Below are positions 12,101-19,845 of a DNA stretch of 64,000 nt, one piece after another. The translations under genes were made by a program, and so were the position numbers. Origin of the DNA: Planctomycetes bacterium syqfu (GTDB lineage: Bacteria > Planctomycetota > Phycisphaerae > Phycisphaerales > Phycisphaeraceae). The notes under the pieces were generated by a model. It ran no database searches and was not told the origin of the DNA. It was given only the letters and a program-made list of their open reading frames with translations. The number at the start of each line of letters is the position of its first letter. The first letter of the stretch is position 1. Where the stretch lies: the NCBI GenBank assembly GCA_020974905.1, contig CP087563.1, positions 620,001 to 684,000 of the forward strand, read 5' to 3'.

Positions 12101-13305
12101 TGTGTCTGCATATCATTTGTTAGTTTAAACCGCCCACCGGTTTCATAACTCTTGCCTTGATAGCCACTGGATGCCTTGAGGAATCCGCCGGTTTCGTCAT
12201 CCACCCATGTCATGATGACCGCGACGCTTCGTCTGGCATCATCGGGGAAATCGACTTCCAATTGATAAGGTACCTGTGACTGCGGCACACGTATGCGATA
12301 GGAAAAACCTGAGTAACTATTGGGCATTTTCACCGCGGTTTTCGGGACTTCGGCTTCTGGTGGTGTGCAATCGTGACTCTCACGGTAAGGCCCCATCTTG
12401 CCTTGCGTGATCCGCGTAGGACCATTGGCTTCAAAGTAGTCACCTTCTGCAATACGCTGACCATTGAGGGTTTGATTGACGCAATCAATCTCAGCAACCG
12501 TCATCAATTTGTCAGAGACTCTCTGGATATGATTCACATCGACGACAGCATAATCACCGATTTTAAACTCTGCCGGACTGAGGGTTTTAGCATCGACTTG
12601 AGCAGAAAGATAAAATGCACCTTCGCGCGGACAGTCAATCAGCACCGTTTTTGTCTCCGGTTGATCACGCGCCTCAAACACAACGTTCCCAACCTTGACA
12701 GCAGATTGATCGGGATGCATTTGGTCCTTGCTGAGCAAGGTGTAGGTTGCAGACTTACCATTACCCCCCGCGGTGATTTGAATCTTGAATTGTTCACCAG
12801 CACGCATGACATCAACATCTGTTTTGCTCGCCGAGATCGTTGCAGCAGGATTATCATTGGCAGGAAGTAATTCAAAGCGGTCGAAAATTTTCTTAGGGAA
12901 ACTCATTCGACCGACACGGCGAATCTTGAGGATATGTTTGCCTGCGGTGAGATAGAGATTACCAGCCTTTTCGTCTTTGCCTGGATGCGCGTATCGCCAT
13001 TGATCCTGCCCATCAACAAAGACATCATGATTCAGTCCCGCACCACCACGCAGATACAATTCATACCAGCCCGCTTGCGGAACTTGAATCTGCCAATCCA
13101 GATCAAAACCGTGCGGTAGATTTTTGGGACTGGGTTTAGCAAAATCCCGACCATCGCTCCAGCGTGAGGCATCGGCTTTCCAAAACTCGCCGGACAGCCT
13201 TGCTGCACCAGATTGCACCTGAGCGGACACATTCTGAAATGAGAGCAGTATCACAATGGTTAAAATCACAGCGCAAACTGGAAGCCAGACACTTTGCATA
13301 CTCAT
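9124..13305 (-). CDS. Giant exported glycosidase-like protein, paralogue of its downstream neighbour
   Basis: 1393 aa, ATG with AGGTG upstream. Signal peptide at residues 1-28 (cleavage near VSAQ). The N-terminal half has two beta-sandwich, carbohydrate-binding-like segments. A TIM-barrel-like region follows (about 430-900; FYHWFEE, YNDWIMSEFQRDTG and a MAENETPPYF segment). The C-terminus is a beta-rich module that ends in a binding-type domain with KGENTLMVKQLGG, instead of the propeller found in the paralogue. It follows a pseudopilin gene by 70 bp and ends 26 bp before the chosen start of the next giant gene. The barrel region matches the paralogue in order and in several motifs, which suggests duplication followed by domain swapping at the C-terminus. 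Glycoside hydrolase activity is inferred, not shown. Confidence 0.8.
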   Translation of the reverse strand: MSMQSVWLPVCAVILTIVILLSFQNVSAQVQSGAARLSGEFWKADASRWSDGRDFAKPSPKNLPHGFDLDWQIQVPQAGWYELYLRGGAGLNHDVFVDGQDQWRYAHPGKDEKAGNLYLTAGKHILKIRRVGRMSFPKKIFDRFELLPANDNPAATISASKTDVDVMRAGEQFKIQITAGGNGKSATYTLLSKDQMHPDQSAVKVGNVVFEARDQPETKTVLIDCPREGAFYLSAQVDAKTLSPAEFKIGDYAVVDVNHIQRVSDKLMTVAEIDCVNQTLNGQRIAEGDYFEANGPTRITQGKMGPYRESHDCTPPEAEVPKTAVKMPNSYSGFSYRIRVPQSQVPYQLEVDFPDDARRSVAVIMTWVDDETGGFLKASSGYQGKSYETGGRFKLTNDMQTHSAVSWGDSKTLLVSFECQEPGTRAAAAKIRLKRFEDDRLPAIKLSSQGTRDFYHWFEEAHNWRFLVGIAGIRDQQIVKDMIGLDRWVRLVQYYGGNGIQALGVAYQGAFWRTQLLDGFMPEPYDRCRLLALFCEKYGMKYMLEIFGNQSYFTNIKIPSLSENPLDVRPTSLNGVLKAAGAHCDINALHTGVQDFYVDVAKELNRKLGDSPAFAGLTVRADVWQFHGDFTLPSIYWGYNDWIMSEFQRDTGIKVPGNMDDPKRFAKRFEFLTASPMRDRWINWRCERLLDYHKRFHDALAGGRDDIVFGFSGDFRTDAIYDLPKDILTRALEAGVDLNARKNIPELIFMPGGRYGSASTAMRYQKYYDGFLDLENLQSGMGKIRTFASYMNYLEQSREWSARKLGIIMAENETPPYFCSAALGAGRHSLEKYAVVLADQDTTFFRDGGNTDMFGSPIYYKSWFDTYRTIPAIAFKQLDHTLDQVAIWHGKVDAEQSSDTVPAGYYFYAVNRTPDNVSVVLTIQSNQPVIDLGQQKILDRNGYKLVLNLPAYGLKSFRAAADAQLGVVTEHLPEKKIDYARQRLAFAQTLRDKLNTDAAATVTENEKKAFKIGLDRAWQAMSAGQTWRTVTELSRPDMLQVYNLMAQLPQGQIITRFPNLMKSEDKNQHYELLSPMIASDTLSKMQTVDSKAKLIPSEEYHPDWRGNDVLTSDAGVIKLYLDIPADGPYVIHLGHIASTTGAIVASIDGQGLATPAVTTHINQPERSIFPPIILKRGQVTLTLQRQGKMGIYGLKVLPVTQPMPSSVWSVVGPFKSAWGTEMLAGRYKGEEGLRRTFSKVYPPELNHALDATYQNAYGQTVTWKQDNGIVRGRYHDWGVDVTIRTGSPGQDIAFGQCTITSDRKRTVIFYLPVDWWATAFLNGKRVQTNIDPRMSQSGYDFTTHYPTFHAVLALDKGENTLMVKQLGGSLGTRFVGYITDDSGITLAPTPAQK

Positions 13306-13375
13306 AAGTCACCTATCAATTCGTCTCTTGATATCGTTTTGATTGCCCCATCCAACTGTCAGTTGCCCATGCGAT

Positions 13376-14260
13376 TTACCACATGGAATAGTCCGACTTG
13401 CCATCTGCCCCGACGCCCGGTGCAAAGTACAACCCCGACATGTCATACCCTTTCTCCCCGGCTTCGGACGAAGGGGCGATCACTTCCGGGGGGAGCAATG
13501 CGACATGCCCATCAGCTGCGACATAGTTGGCTGCACCATTGTGTAACCGCCCGATCCAGCCTTCGACATTGCCAACGTCAAAACGTCTAGTGGTCAGTGC
13601 ACGTTCTTCCCATTTCCAACCCCACTTGTAGGTGTAAAGGTTGGCATAGGCCTTGTTGTTGGTGACCGAATTTTTACGCGCTGAATGTCCGAGCAAAATC
13701 GTCCTGGAAGGCGAATGGACTTGTTCAGCTTTTGTATGACCTTCACCGTTATTGTTCACCCCGTAGGGATAGGGTTCACCGCCAGTGTCCTTGCGCCAAC
13801 CGCGAAAAAGATGAGCATTGGCAAAGTAACTGACACCCCCTGCTTCATACCATTGAAGACTGACACTCATGTCCGTGGGACAATCCCAGATGAGTTTCTT
13901 GATCAACGGATCATCGCGATATGGCGCTTTCCAGCCTGTCCAATGCTCAGAAAACGGCACCATTTTGTTCGTCGCATACTTATCAATACGCTGGGTCCAA
14001 GTTATGTCGATTTTTTCCTGGCTGTTGCGATCCGTACCCGGTGCGTAGATGTTGTTAAAGTCCACCAGATACGTTGCAACCGACACACAAAGCTGACGCA
14101 TGTTGGTTGCACAGGTCACCGTCTGAGCCGATTTACGAGCCTTGGCCAATGCCGGGAGCAGGATGGCGACGAGGATGGCAATGATTGAGATGACAACAAG
14201 CAATTCGATGAGCGTGAATCCTGTAACAAATTGTTTCGGACGTGCGTAATGTGGAGGCAT
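13376..14260 (-). CDS. Type II pseudopilin with H-X9-DG motif
   Basis: 294 aa. The start is the ATG at 14260 with AAGGA 9 nt upstream; the frame is open further but that extension lacks pilin character. The N-terminus has the prepilin cleavage and methylation motif: G, then [13 protein letters not shown] and a hydrophobic helix. The rest is a globular domain ending with the H-X9-DG motif ([12 protein letters not shown]), typical of the planctomycete-type processing-associated pilin family. It is expected to be cleaved by a prepilin peptidase and assembled in a type II secretion-like or type IV-like fibre. It lies between a LacI gene and a giant exported protein, an arrangement repeated elsewhere in this window. 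Family firm; which fibre it joins is unknown. Confidence 0.92.
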   Translation of the reverse strand: MPPHYARPKQFVTGFTLIELLVVISIIAILVAILLPALAKARKSAQTVTCATNMRQLCVSVATYLVDFNNIYAPGTDRNSQEKIDITWTQRIDKYATNKMVPFSEHWTGWKAPYRDDPLIKKLIWDCPTDMSVSLQWYEAGGVSYFANAHLFRGWRKDTGGEPYPYGVNNNGEGHTKAEQVHSPSRTILLGHSARKNSVTNNKAYANLYTYKWGWKWEERALTTRRFDVGNVEGWIGRLHNGAANYVAADGHVALLPPEVIAPSSEAGEKGYDMSGLYFAPGVGADGKSDYSMW

Positions 14261-14369
14261 CTTGTTTTTCCTTCGCAGTCTGAGTCTGTGCGGGACAACT
14301 GAACAGGATCGCAACAGGCGATGTCGCGTCCATGGAAAAAACATCAAGCGTGGCTCAAACGAATTGCCT

Positions 14370-15386
14370 TTACTTTTCCAACGGTGCAGTGGATTGGCGG
14401 ACGATCAGCTCAGGGCTGACGCGGACGCGCTTGGTTGTGCACTTTGGATTTTTAATCTTCTCTTCAAGCAATCGCCAGGCTTCCTGGGCAATCACATCCG
14501 GCTTCTGGTCAATGGTGGTCAGACCCGGTGAAACCAACTCGGCAAAATCAAGATTGGCACAGCCTGTGATGGATAAATCATCGGGTACACGCATGCCAAA
14601 TTCATTGGCAACATGCATCGCACGCAGTGCATCCTGATCCGTCATGCAAACCATGGCTGTGAGTTTGGGATTCGTATCGAACAACTGGCGGATCATCTGC
14701 TCAACAGGCGTACGCCAATGCGGACGCTGGACAACGCAGTGAGGATTGACTTTCCCAAGCACCTTCTTCATGGCCTTGCAATAGCCTGCATAACGCTGCT
14801 CTAGAATCATGCCATCAGGTGTCCCCCGCAGGCATCCGATGTGGGTATGACCCAGTTCCAACAAATGCATGGTTGCAAGATAACCACAGGCCTCGTTGTC
14901 GTTGACCACCAATGGCACATCAATGCCTTCATATCCGCAATCCAAAAACACGATTGGCAGCTTGCGTTTGACCAATTGCTTGTAGTAAGCCTTATGCCCA
15001 AACGCATCATCAGGGCAAATGATCATGCCATCGACACGATGTTGTCGGAAGGTGTCAATTCCTTTCATGAGCTTATCGTGATTGGAGTGACTTTGTGCCA
15101 GCAAACACTGATAGCCTGACGCCGAAGCAAGTTGCTCCAGTGAATTGAGAATGTCGGGAAAAAACGAAACTCGGACTGCGGGGACAATCACCCCGATCAC
15201 GCCGGTTTTTTTATTTTGCAGTCCACGAACCAGCGCATTGGGTTGGTAGTCATATTTTTCCAACGCCTTGCGGATGCGTTGACATGTCGCTTCACTGAGT
15301 TGGTCTTCGCGCCCGTTAATCACGTGACTCACGGCCACACGGGACACGCCCAACTCCTGGGCAATTTGCTTCATGGTTACATGCAT
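14370..15386 (-). CDS. LacI-family transcription regulator
   Basis: 338 aa. The N-terminal LacI helix-turn-helix is plain ([20 protein letters not shown]), followed by a hinge and a periplasmic-binding-protein-like sensor domain (about 62-335) with the usual [13 protein letters not shown] and [10 protein letters not shown] segments. It starts the minus-strand operon that includes a pseudopilin, two giant exported proteins and a fucosidase, so it most likely controls that operon in response to a sugar. ATG at 15386 with GGTG 10 nt upstream; ATG at 15374 is a possible alternative. A 16-bp palindrome lies 41 bp upstream of the start. Confidence 0.93.
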   Translation of the reverse strand: MHVTMKQIAQELGVSRVAVSHVINGREDQLSEATCQRIRKALEKYDYQPNALVRGLQNKKTGVIGVIVPAVRVSFFPDILNSLEQLASASGYQCLLAQSHSNHDKLMKGIDTFRQHRVDGMIICPDDAFGHKAYYKQLVKRKLPIVFLDCGYEGIDVPLVVNDNEACGYLATMHLLELGHTHIGCLRGTPDGMILEQRYAGYCKAMKKVLGKVNPHCVVQRPHWRTPVEQMIRQLFDTNPKLTAMVCMTDQDALRAMHVANEFGMRVPDDLSITGCANLDFAELVSPGLTTIDQKPDVIAQEAWRLLEEKIKNPKCTTKRVRVSPELIVRQSTAPLEK

Positions 15387-15426
15387 ACGCTTTGGACACC
15401 TATGTCATATGTTACAAAAATCGTAT

Positions 15427-15442
15427 TCTAACCTACGTTAGA
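15427..15442. promoter_or_regulatory. Palindromic operator candidate upstream of LacI gene
   Basis: TCTAACCTACGTTAGA has perfect 6-bp arms around a 4-bp centre. Size and symmetry fit a LacI-family dimer site, and it sits 41-56 bp before the LacI start at 15386. No second copy was found upstream of the pseudopilin. Autoregulation is inferred. Confidence 0.5.
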
Positions 15443-15539
15443 TGTCAATCATTTGATATAAAATTTTCTCGGACCTTCATAAAATACGCCAGTATCATGA
15501 TTGGCCAGAGCAGTTCAAATCATGAATCTTCACCTTTCA

Positions 15540-15620
15540 TCACTCCCGCGCAGGCGGGAGTCCAGTGGAACTTACTAGTGCGTACAGAATGTCACTGGAT
15601 TCCCACCTGCGCGGGAATGA
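15540..15620. repeat. Inverted-repeat element (MITE/dRS3-like)
   Basis: Two 28-bp arms, 15540-15567 and 15593-15620, are reverse complements with 3 mismatches around a 25-bp centre. Each arm also holds its own short dyad (CCCGCGCAGGCGGG on the left; CCCACCTGCGCGGG on the right). Similar dispersed repeats with an ATTCCCGCGCAGGCGGGAAT core, such as neisserial dRS3, are known in other bacteria. No transposase is present. It lies in a 465-bp gap (15387-15851) between the LacI and sulfatase units; besides this element the gap holds one operator candidate and one terminator, and I see no gene in it. Confidence 0.7.
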
Positions 15621-15770
15621 CGAAATCAATGAAGGCATGGAGATTATTTCTTTGGACTGCTCTAAACAATTGAATTGGGTATTGCACGATGTATACCTGA
15701 CAGTTAATAAGTCCTGAAATTCAATGTGCTTGAACTGTTCGAGCATTGCTGGCATGGCAATAATGTGCAA

Positions 15771-15819
15771 AGAAAAACAGTGAATGAACCGGGCAGTCAC
15801 ACGCGGTCCATTCACTGTT
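15771..15819 (-). terminator. Rho-independent terminator after sulfatase
   Basis: Perfect 11-bp arms at 15776-15786 and 15809-15819 (AACAGTGAATG and its complement), extended by a further 4-bp stem after one mismatch. On the minus strand the stem is followed by TTTTTCTTT. It lies 32 bp beyond the sulfatase stop. Confidence 0.8.
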
Positions 15820-15851
15820 GATGGCTTACAACGAAAATATGTTTTGCGAGA

Positions 15852-17333
15852 TTACAACTCGTCAGCAACAGGTTGATCACACAACGATTCCTGCAGGCGG
15901 CGCATCTCGGCTTTGAGCTCTGCGGTGATGGCTTCAGTGCCGGGTTTGCCGTAGATGTTTTTCAGTTCATTGGGATCGGACGTCAGGTCAAAGAGTTCCC
16001 AATACGGGTCCATGCCAATATTGATTTGACCGGCACCGGCGCAGCCCAGTCCCTTGCAGTAGTAGTAAGTCAGCTTGTGTGTCCGGGTGCGCACACCGTA
16101 GTGTGCAGGCACATTATGGGATCGGTCGCCATGCATCCAGTAGCGGTAGTAGATACTCTGTTGCCAATCCTCGGGTTCGTCCTGGCCCTGGAGCATCGGC
16201 AAGAAGCTCTTGCCTTGCATCGGTTCAGGTGTGGGTAAACCAGCAGCCTCCAACAGTGTCGGTGCAAAGTCCACATTGGTGAGCATCGCATCATTGGCTC
16301 CGCCCTTGAACTTGCCCGGCATACGCATCACCAACGGCATCCGCAGGGAGTGTTCGTAAATCAGACGCTTGTCATACAACCCATGATCACCAAGGAAGAA
16401 ACCCTGATCAGAGGTGTAAACCACGAGCGTGTCTTCTGCCAATCCCATGGCTTCGAGTTTATCGAGGATTCGCCCAACATTGCGATCCACACCCGCGCAA
16501 CACCGCAGGTAGTCCTTGATGTATCGGTCGTAATACCAGAGCTTCAGTTCCTTGCCTTCGAGTTCCTTGGGTGGGACGCCCTTGACATCCTTGGGTAGCA
16601 GGTCACGATCAATGCGCATGCGTACCGTCGCTGCTGCAGGACGTGTTGCGTAGTCATCCCACAACGTTTCAGGCTCGGGCATGGTCTGCCCATCGAACAT
16701 GTCCTTCTCCAGTGGCCCGGGTTCCCATTCGCGATGCGGTGCTTTGTGATGGACACACAGGAAGAATGGCTCATCACGCTGGCGATAATCTTCGTCCCAT
16801 TGTTCGAGCCATTCCTCAGCCATGTCGGTGATGATGTCGGTGACGTAGCCCTTGGTGTGCAATTCACCGCGACGCCCTTTGTCACTGCCGGTGAAAAATG
16901 TCGGATCGTAATAGAGTCCCTGGTGGGGCAGGACCGCCCAGTCATCGAAGCCTGCCGGATCACCGTTGCCGCCCTTCTCCAATGGACCATGTCCCAGATG
17001 CCATTTTCCGAAAATCGCGGTGCGATAGCCTACATCCTTGAGCAGTTTCTGGATCTGCGGATCATGGCGATTATCCAGCGAGTCTGCCAAGGTTTTGACA
17101 TCGCAGACATGCGTGTGTTGGCCGGTGAGAATGCTGGCACGACTTGGCGTACAGATGGAATTGGTGCAGAAACAATTGTCTGCACGGATACCACCATTGG
17201 CAGGGTCAGCAATACGGTCGATGTTGGGCGTATGCAAAATGCGCGGGCCAAGACCGGCGTCGGTATAGGCACTGATGGCATGAGCAGCGTGATCGTCACT
17301 GAGAATAAACAGAATGTTCGGGCGTTTGGACAT
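15852..17333 (-). CDS. Type I (formylglycine) sulfatase
   Basis: 493 aa. Removes sulfate esters from a substrate. The alkaline-phosphatase-fold N-terminus has LSDDHA (metal-binding Asp residues 12-14 region) and the activation motif CTPSR at 61-65, where Cys61 would be converted to formylglycine. Further signatures are GKWHLGHG and YTSDQGFFLGDHGLYDK, and a C-terminal region ending with DPYWELFDLTSDPNELKN. The sequence looks like enzymes annotated as choline-sulfatase or heparan/mucin sulfatase-like, but substrate cannot be read directly. There is no signal peptide, so it is probably cytoplasmic. Second sulfatase of the IclR unit, but separated from the first by a terminator-like hairpin. Needs a formylglycine-generating or anaerobic maturase not found in this window. 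Confidence 0.93.
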   Translation of the reverse strand: MSKRPNILFILSDDHAAHAISAYTDAGLGPRILHTPNIDRIADPANGGIRADNCFCTNSICTPSRASILTGQHTHVCDVKTLADSLDNRHDPQIQKLLKDVGYRTAIFGKWHLGHGPLEKGGNGDPAGFDDWAVLPHQGLYYDPTFFTGSDKGRRGELHTKGYVTDIITDMAEEWLEQWDEDYRQRDEPFFLCVHHKAPHREWEPGPLEKDMFDGQTMPEPETLWDDYATRPAAATVRMRIDRDLLPKDVKGVPPKELEGKELKLWYYDRYIKDYLRCCAGVDRNVGRILDKLEAMGLAEDTLVVYTSDQGFFLGDHGLYDKRLIYEHSLRMPLVMRMPGKFKGGANDAMLTNVDFAPTLLEAAGLPTPEPMQGKSFLPMLQGQDEPEDWQQSIYYRYWMHGDRSHNVPAHYGVRTRTHKLTYYYCKGLGCAGAGQINIGMDPYWELFDLTSDPNELKNIYGKPGTEAITAELKAEMRRLQESLCDQPVADEL

Positions 17334-17380
17334 GATGTGTTTGGACCTTGATATGCGTGTGAAAACGTGACAGGTGATAA

Positions 17381-17412
17381 ATTAAAAACACCCGAGGACA
17401 AACATCCCCGGG
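17381..17412 (-). terminator. Terminator or attenuator between the two sulfatase genes
   Basis: Forward arms 17391-17398 and 17405-17412 pair with one mismatch; on the minus strand the hairpin reads CCCGGGGA-loop-TCCTCGGG and is followed by TGTTTTTAAT. It would end or reduce transcription between the first sulfatase (stop at 17428) and the second (start at 17333). Confidence 0.65.
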
Positions 17413-17427
17413 CGATCGTTGGCGGTA

Positions 17428-18783
17428 TTACTTGGTGTAACTGACGGGCTGTGTTGGTTGCTTTTGCATCTCATCCCAAAGCGTTTCAATCTTCTCTCGC
17501 CAGGCCTGAGCAGTCTGTTTGAGTTCCTGCGTTAATTCAGGATGCTCGTTGGCAAGGTTGACTTTTTCACCCATGTCCACCGTCAGATCCGACAGATGCA
17601 CATCATCTTCCGGCGGGGCGCCTTCGACGAGTTGGCCCTTTAGAACCAGTTTGTATTTGCCCCGTCGCATGGCGGTCTGATCGTTCATCTCCCAAAAAAG
17701 ATCGCGTTCAGGCAAGTCTTTGCCATCTGCAACGTAAGGCATGATGTCCATGCCATCGACCTGGTATTCACTGGGATCACCACCTGCTGCCTTGAGCATG
17801 CTGGGCATGATGTCCATGGCAGCGACCGGTTGATCAAGCACTTGTTTTTCAGGAATACGTGCAGGCCAATTGAGAATACCGGGGACACGGACACCGCCGT
17901 CATAGAGACTAAATTTGTGTCCCTTCAGTGCCCCTGCTGAGGAACCGTAATAGTGGTCGAGTGTGCCATCGAGCCAGTTGCGTGATTCACGTGACGGACC
18001 GTTGTCCCCCATGAAGAAAATGCAGGTGTTATCGCGAACACCCTGACGCTCCAGTTCATCGACGATGTCACCGACACCATCATCCACGCAACTGATCATG
18101 GCAGCGAGAACCTGCTTGTCCCAGGGTAAATGGGCAAAGCGATCCATGTATTTCTGCGGCGCGTGCATCGGGTAATGTGGTGCGTTGTAGGCGACGTAGA
18201 GCATGAACGGTTCGTCTTGTTTGGCTGCATCACGGATATAGTCAATGGCTTTATCGGTGATGGCTTCGGTCATGTACTTGCCGTTGTCCCAGATTTCCTC
18301 GTTGTCTTCCCAAAGGTCATGAATGGGGTTTTGACCAGGACCGCCGCGATTAATGCCCCAATAGAAAATGTGCGAGTAGTAGTCGATGCACCCTGCCAGG
18401 AAGCCGTACCAGCGGTCAAAGCCCTGCTGATGCGGGCGACTGTCGTCTGCCAACCCCATATGCCATTTGCCGGACATGTAGGTGTTGTACCCCTGTTTTT
18501 TCAGGCCTTGGACCATGGATGGGATTTCCTTACGCAGACCACTTGCGGTGCGATGACCAGCAAGGATCGAACGGACACCCGCACGCGCGGGATATCGGTC
18601 GGTGAGTAAAGCTGCTCGTGAAGGTGAACACACCGGGCTGTTGGAATAGAAGTCGGTAAAGCGAACGCCACCTGATGCAAGTCGATCAAGATTGGGCGTC
18701 ATCACATCGGTGGAGCCCATGCAGGACAGATCGCCATAACCATGATCGTCGGTGATGAAAACAATAAAGTTGGGTTTGGACAT
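17428..18783 (-). CDS. Type I (formylglycine) sulfatase
   Basis: 451 aa. Opens with the sulfatase metal site FITDDHGYGD and has the activation motif CSPSR at 52-56 (Cys52 the formylglycine precursor), then GKWHMG near 107 and FFMGDNGPSRESRNW around 255. Resembles arylsulfatase A/N-acetylgalactosamine-6-sulfatase-like enzymes, and belongs to a different subfamily from its neighbour. No signal peptide is visible, so a cytoplasmic location is likely. It lies 33 bp after the IclR gene, suggesting co-transcription and control by that regulator. Confidence 0.93.
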   Translation of the reverse strand: MSKPNFIVFITDDHGYGDLSCMGSTDVMTPNLDRLASGGVRFTDFYSNSPVCSPSRAALLTDRYPARAGVRSILAGHRTASGLRKEIPSMVQGLKKQGYNTYMSGKWHMGLADDSRPHQQGFDRWYGFLAGCIDYYSHIFYWGINRGGPGQNPIHDLWEDNEEIWDNGKYMTEAITDKAIDYIRDAAKQDEPFMLYVAYNAPHYPMHAPQKYMDRFAHLPWDKQVLAAMISCVDDGVGDIVDELERQGVRDNTCIFFMGDNGPSRESRNWLDGTLDHYYGSSAGALKGHKFSLYDGGVRVPGILNWPARIPEKQVLDQPVAAMDIMPSMLKAAGGDPSEYQVDGMDIMPYVADGKDLPERDLFWEMNDQTAMRRGKYKLVLKGQLVEGAPPEDDVHLSDLTVDMGEKVNLANEHPELTQELKQTAQAWREKIETLWDEMQKQPTQPVSYTK

Positions 18784-18816
18784 GTTCTTAATTTCTGTGT
18801 GTTGGACCAGTTTGTT

Positions 18817-19575
18817 TTAGAAACGTGAAAGGATTTCAGTCGCCTTGCCTGCATAATCCTTGACGTGATGAATCAGTGGATCGAAACACGAAGCATCCGC
18901 TGCCTGAAGTCCGAGCATGGACACACCTAATGATCCGACGAATAATTCGCCACGGTACACCGGTGCCATGACACGGGTGAAGTAGTCGCGTTCGTCTTTC
19001 TGACTCAGGTAATACCCCTGCTTGCGAATTTGATCGAGCAATGCCATGTACTCGACCTTGCGCGGCTTGGAAGGATGTTTCTGGATGGCATTTTTCCAGA
19101 GGCGTTCACGATCGGCTTCGGGGATGAATGCCATCATCACCAGACCTGCACCGTGGTTTGCAAAGTTGAAATTGCTCTTACCTTCGGAGATGTAATGAAA
19201 GCCGTTGGGCACTTCATGTTTGACGACCAACTCGAAGTGGTCATCCGCCATTTTGAAAAACACCGACGAATGCCCCAGGGAATCTGCAATGTCATCAATG
19301 AGCGGTCGAAGCAGTTCGGTATAGGAAATCTGCCCGCGGAGTTTACGCCCAAGCTGGATGGCACGTTCACCCAACAGGTAAAAACGCGACTCCTGATTTT
19401 TGGAGATGATCTCTTCATCCTGCAACGCTTTGAGCAAACGCGAGACACTGGAGGCAGGCGCATCGGGAAACAACGTGCTGATCTCATTGAAGGTCATGCC
19501 CGTGTGTCTGAGTCCCATGACTTCGAGCAGTTTAAAACTCCGTCTGAGTACGGGAAAAGCATCCTGTTTAGCCAT
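18817..19575 (-). CDS. IclR-family transcription regulator
   Basis: 252 aa. N-terminal winged helix (about 8-70; LRRSFKLLEVMGLRHTGMTF start, then APASSVSRLLKAL recognition segment) and a C-terminal IclR effector-binding GAF-like domain (about 85-250, with ANHGAGLVMMAF and VMAPVYRGELFVGSLGVSM). First gene of a unit with two sulfatases, so it probably represses or activates them in response to a breakdown product. ATG at 19575 has a strong GGAGG 5 nt upstream. A 34-bp dyad lies just upstream of the ribosome site, consistent with autoregulation. Confidence 0.93.
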   Translation of the reverse strand: MAKQDAFPVLRRSFKLLEVMGLRHTGMTFNEISTLFPDAPASSVSRLLKALQDEEIISKNQESRFYLLGERAIQLGRKLRGQISYTELLRPLIDDIADSLGHSSVFFKMADDHFELVVKHEVPNGFHYISEGKSNFNFANHGAGLVMMAFIPEADRERLWKNAIQKHPSKPRKVEYMALLDQIRKQGYYLSQKDERDYFTRVMAPVYRGELFVGSLGVSMLGLQAADASCFDPLIHHVKDYAGKATEILSRF

Positions 19576-19586
19576 ATCGCCTCCGA

Positions 19587-19620
19587 TATCGTTTGTGAAA
19601 GTCCTATTTCAATTACGATA
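19587..19620. promoter_or_regulatory. 34-bp dyad, IclR operator candidate
   Basis: Symmetric layout TATCGT-N3-TGAAA-N6-TTTCA-N3-ACGATA. Both outer 6-bp arms and inner 5-bp arms pair perfectly. It begins 12 bp upstream of the IclR start, next to the ribosome site. The TGAAA/TTTCA core resembles known IclR-type sites in symmetry. Binding is inferred. Confidence 0.6.
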
Positions 19621-19776
19621 GCCTACCGGAACATACCAATCTGTCAATGTCTTGTTGGGTCTTTTTATTCAGTTGGCTGAGATGATCTGTTCTGAGACAT
19701 GCCCGAAGACATGATTGGCAGTTATTCGTTTTTTTTGCGACCTGCATTGACTTGGTTGAGTAACTGGCTACGATTT

Positions 19777-19813
19777 ATCATAACGATATGATTACATGTC
19801 ATAACGGTATGAC
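19777..19813. promoter_or_regulatory. Two tandem LacI-type operators
   Basis: ATCATAACGATATGAT (19777-19792) and GTCATAACGGTATGAC (19798-19813) each have perfect 6-bp arms around a 4-bp centre containing CG, the typical LacI/GalR geometry. Their centres are 21 bp apart, so they lie on the same helix face. They precede the LacI gene at 19846 and lie between it and the divergent IclR-sulfatase unit. Confidence 0.75.
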
Positions 19814-19845
19814 GGATTATCAAAAACAATAAGTGCCAAGTGCAT

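Noticed and set aside
15392-15673. 93-codon plus-strand frame across the inverted repeat
   Set aside because: It runs through operator and repeat sequence and shows no protein-like pattern.
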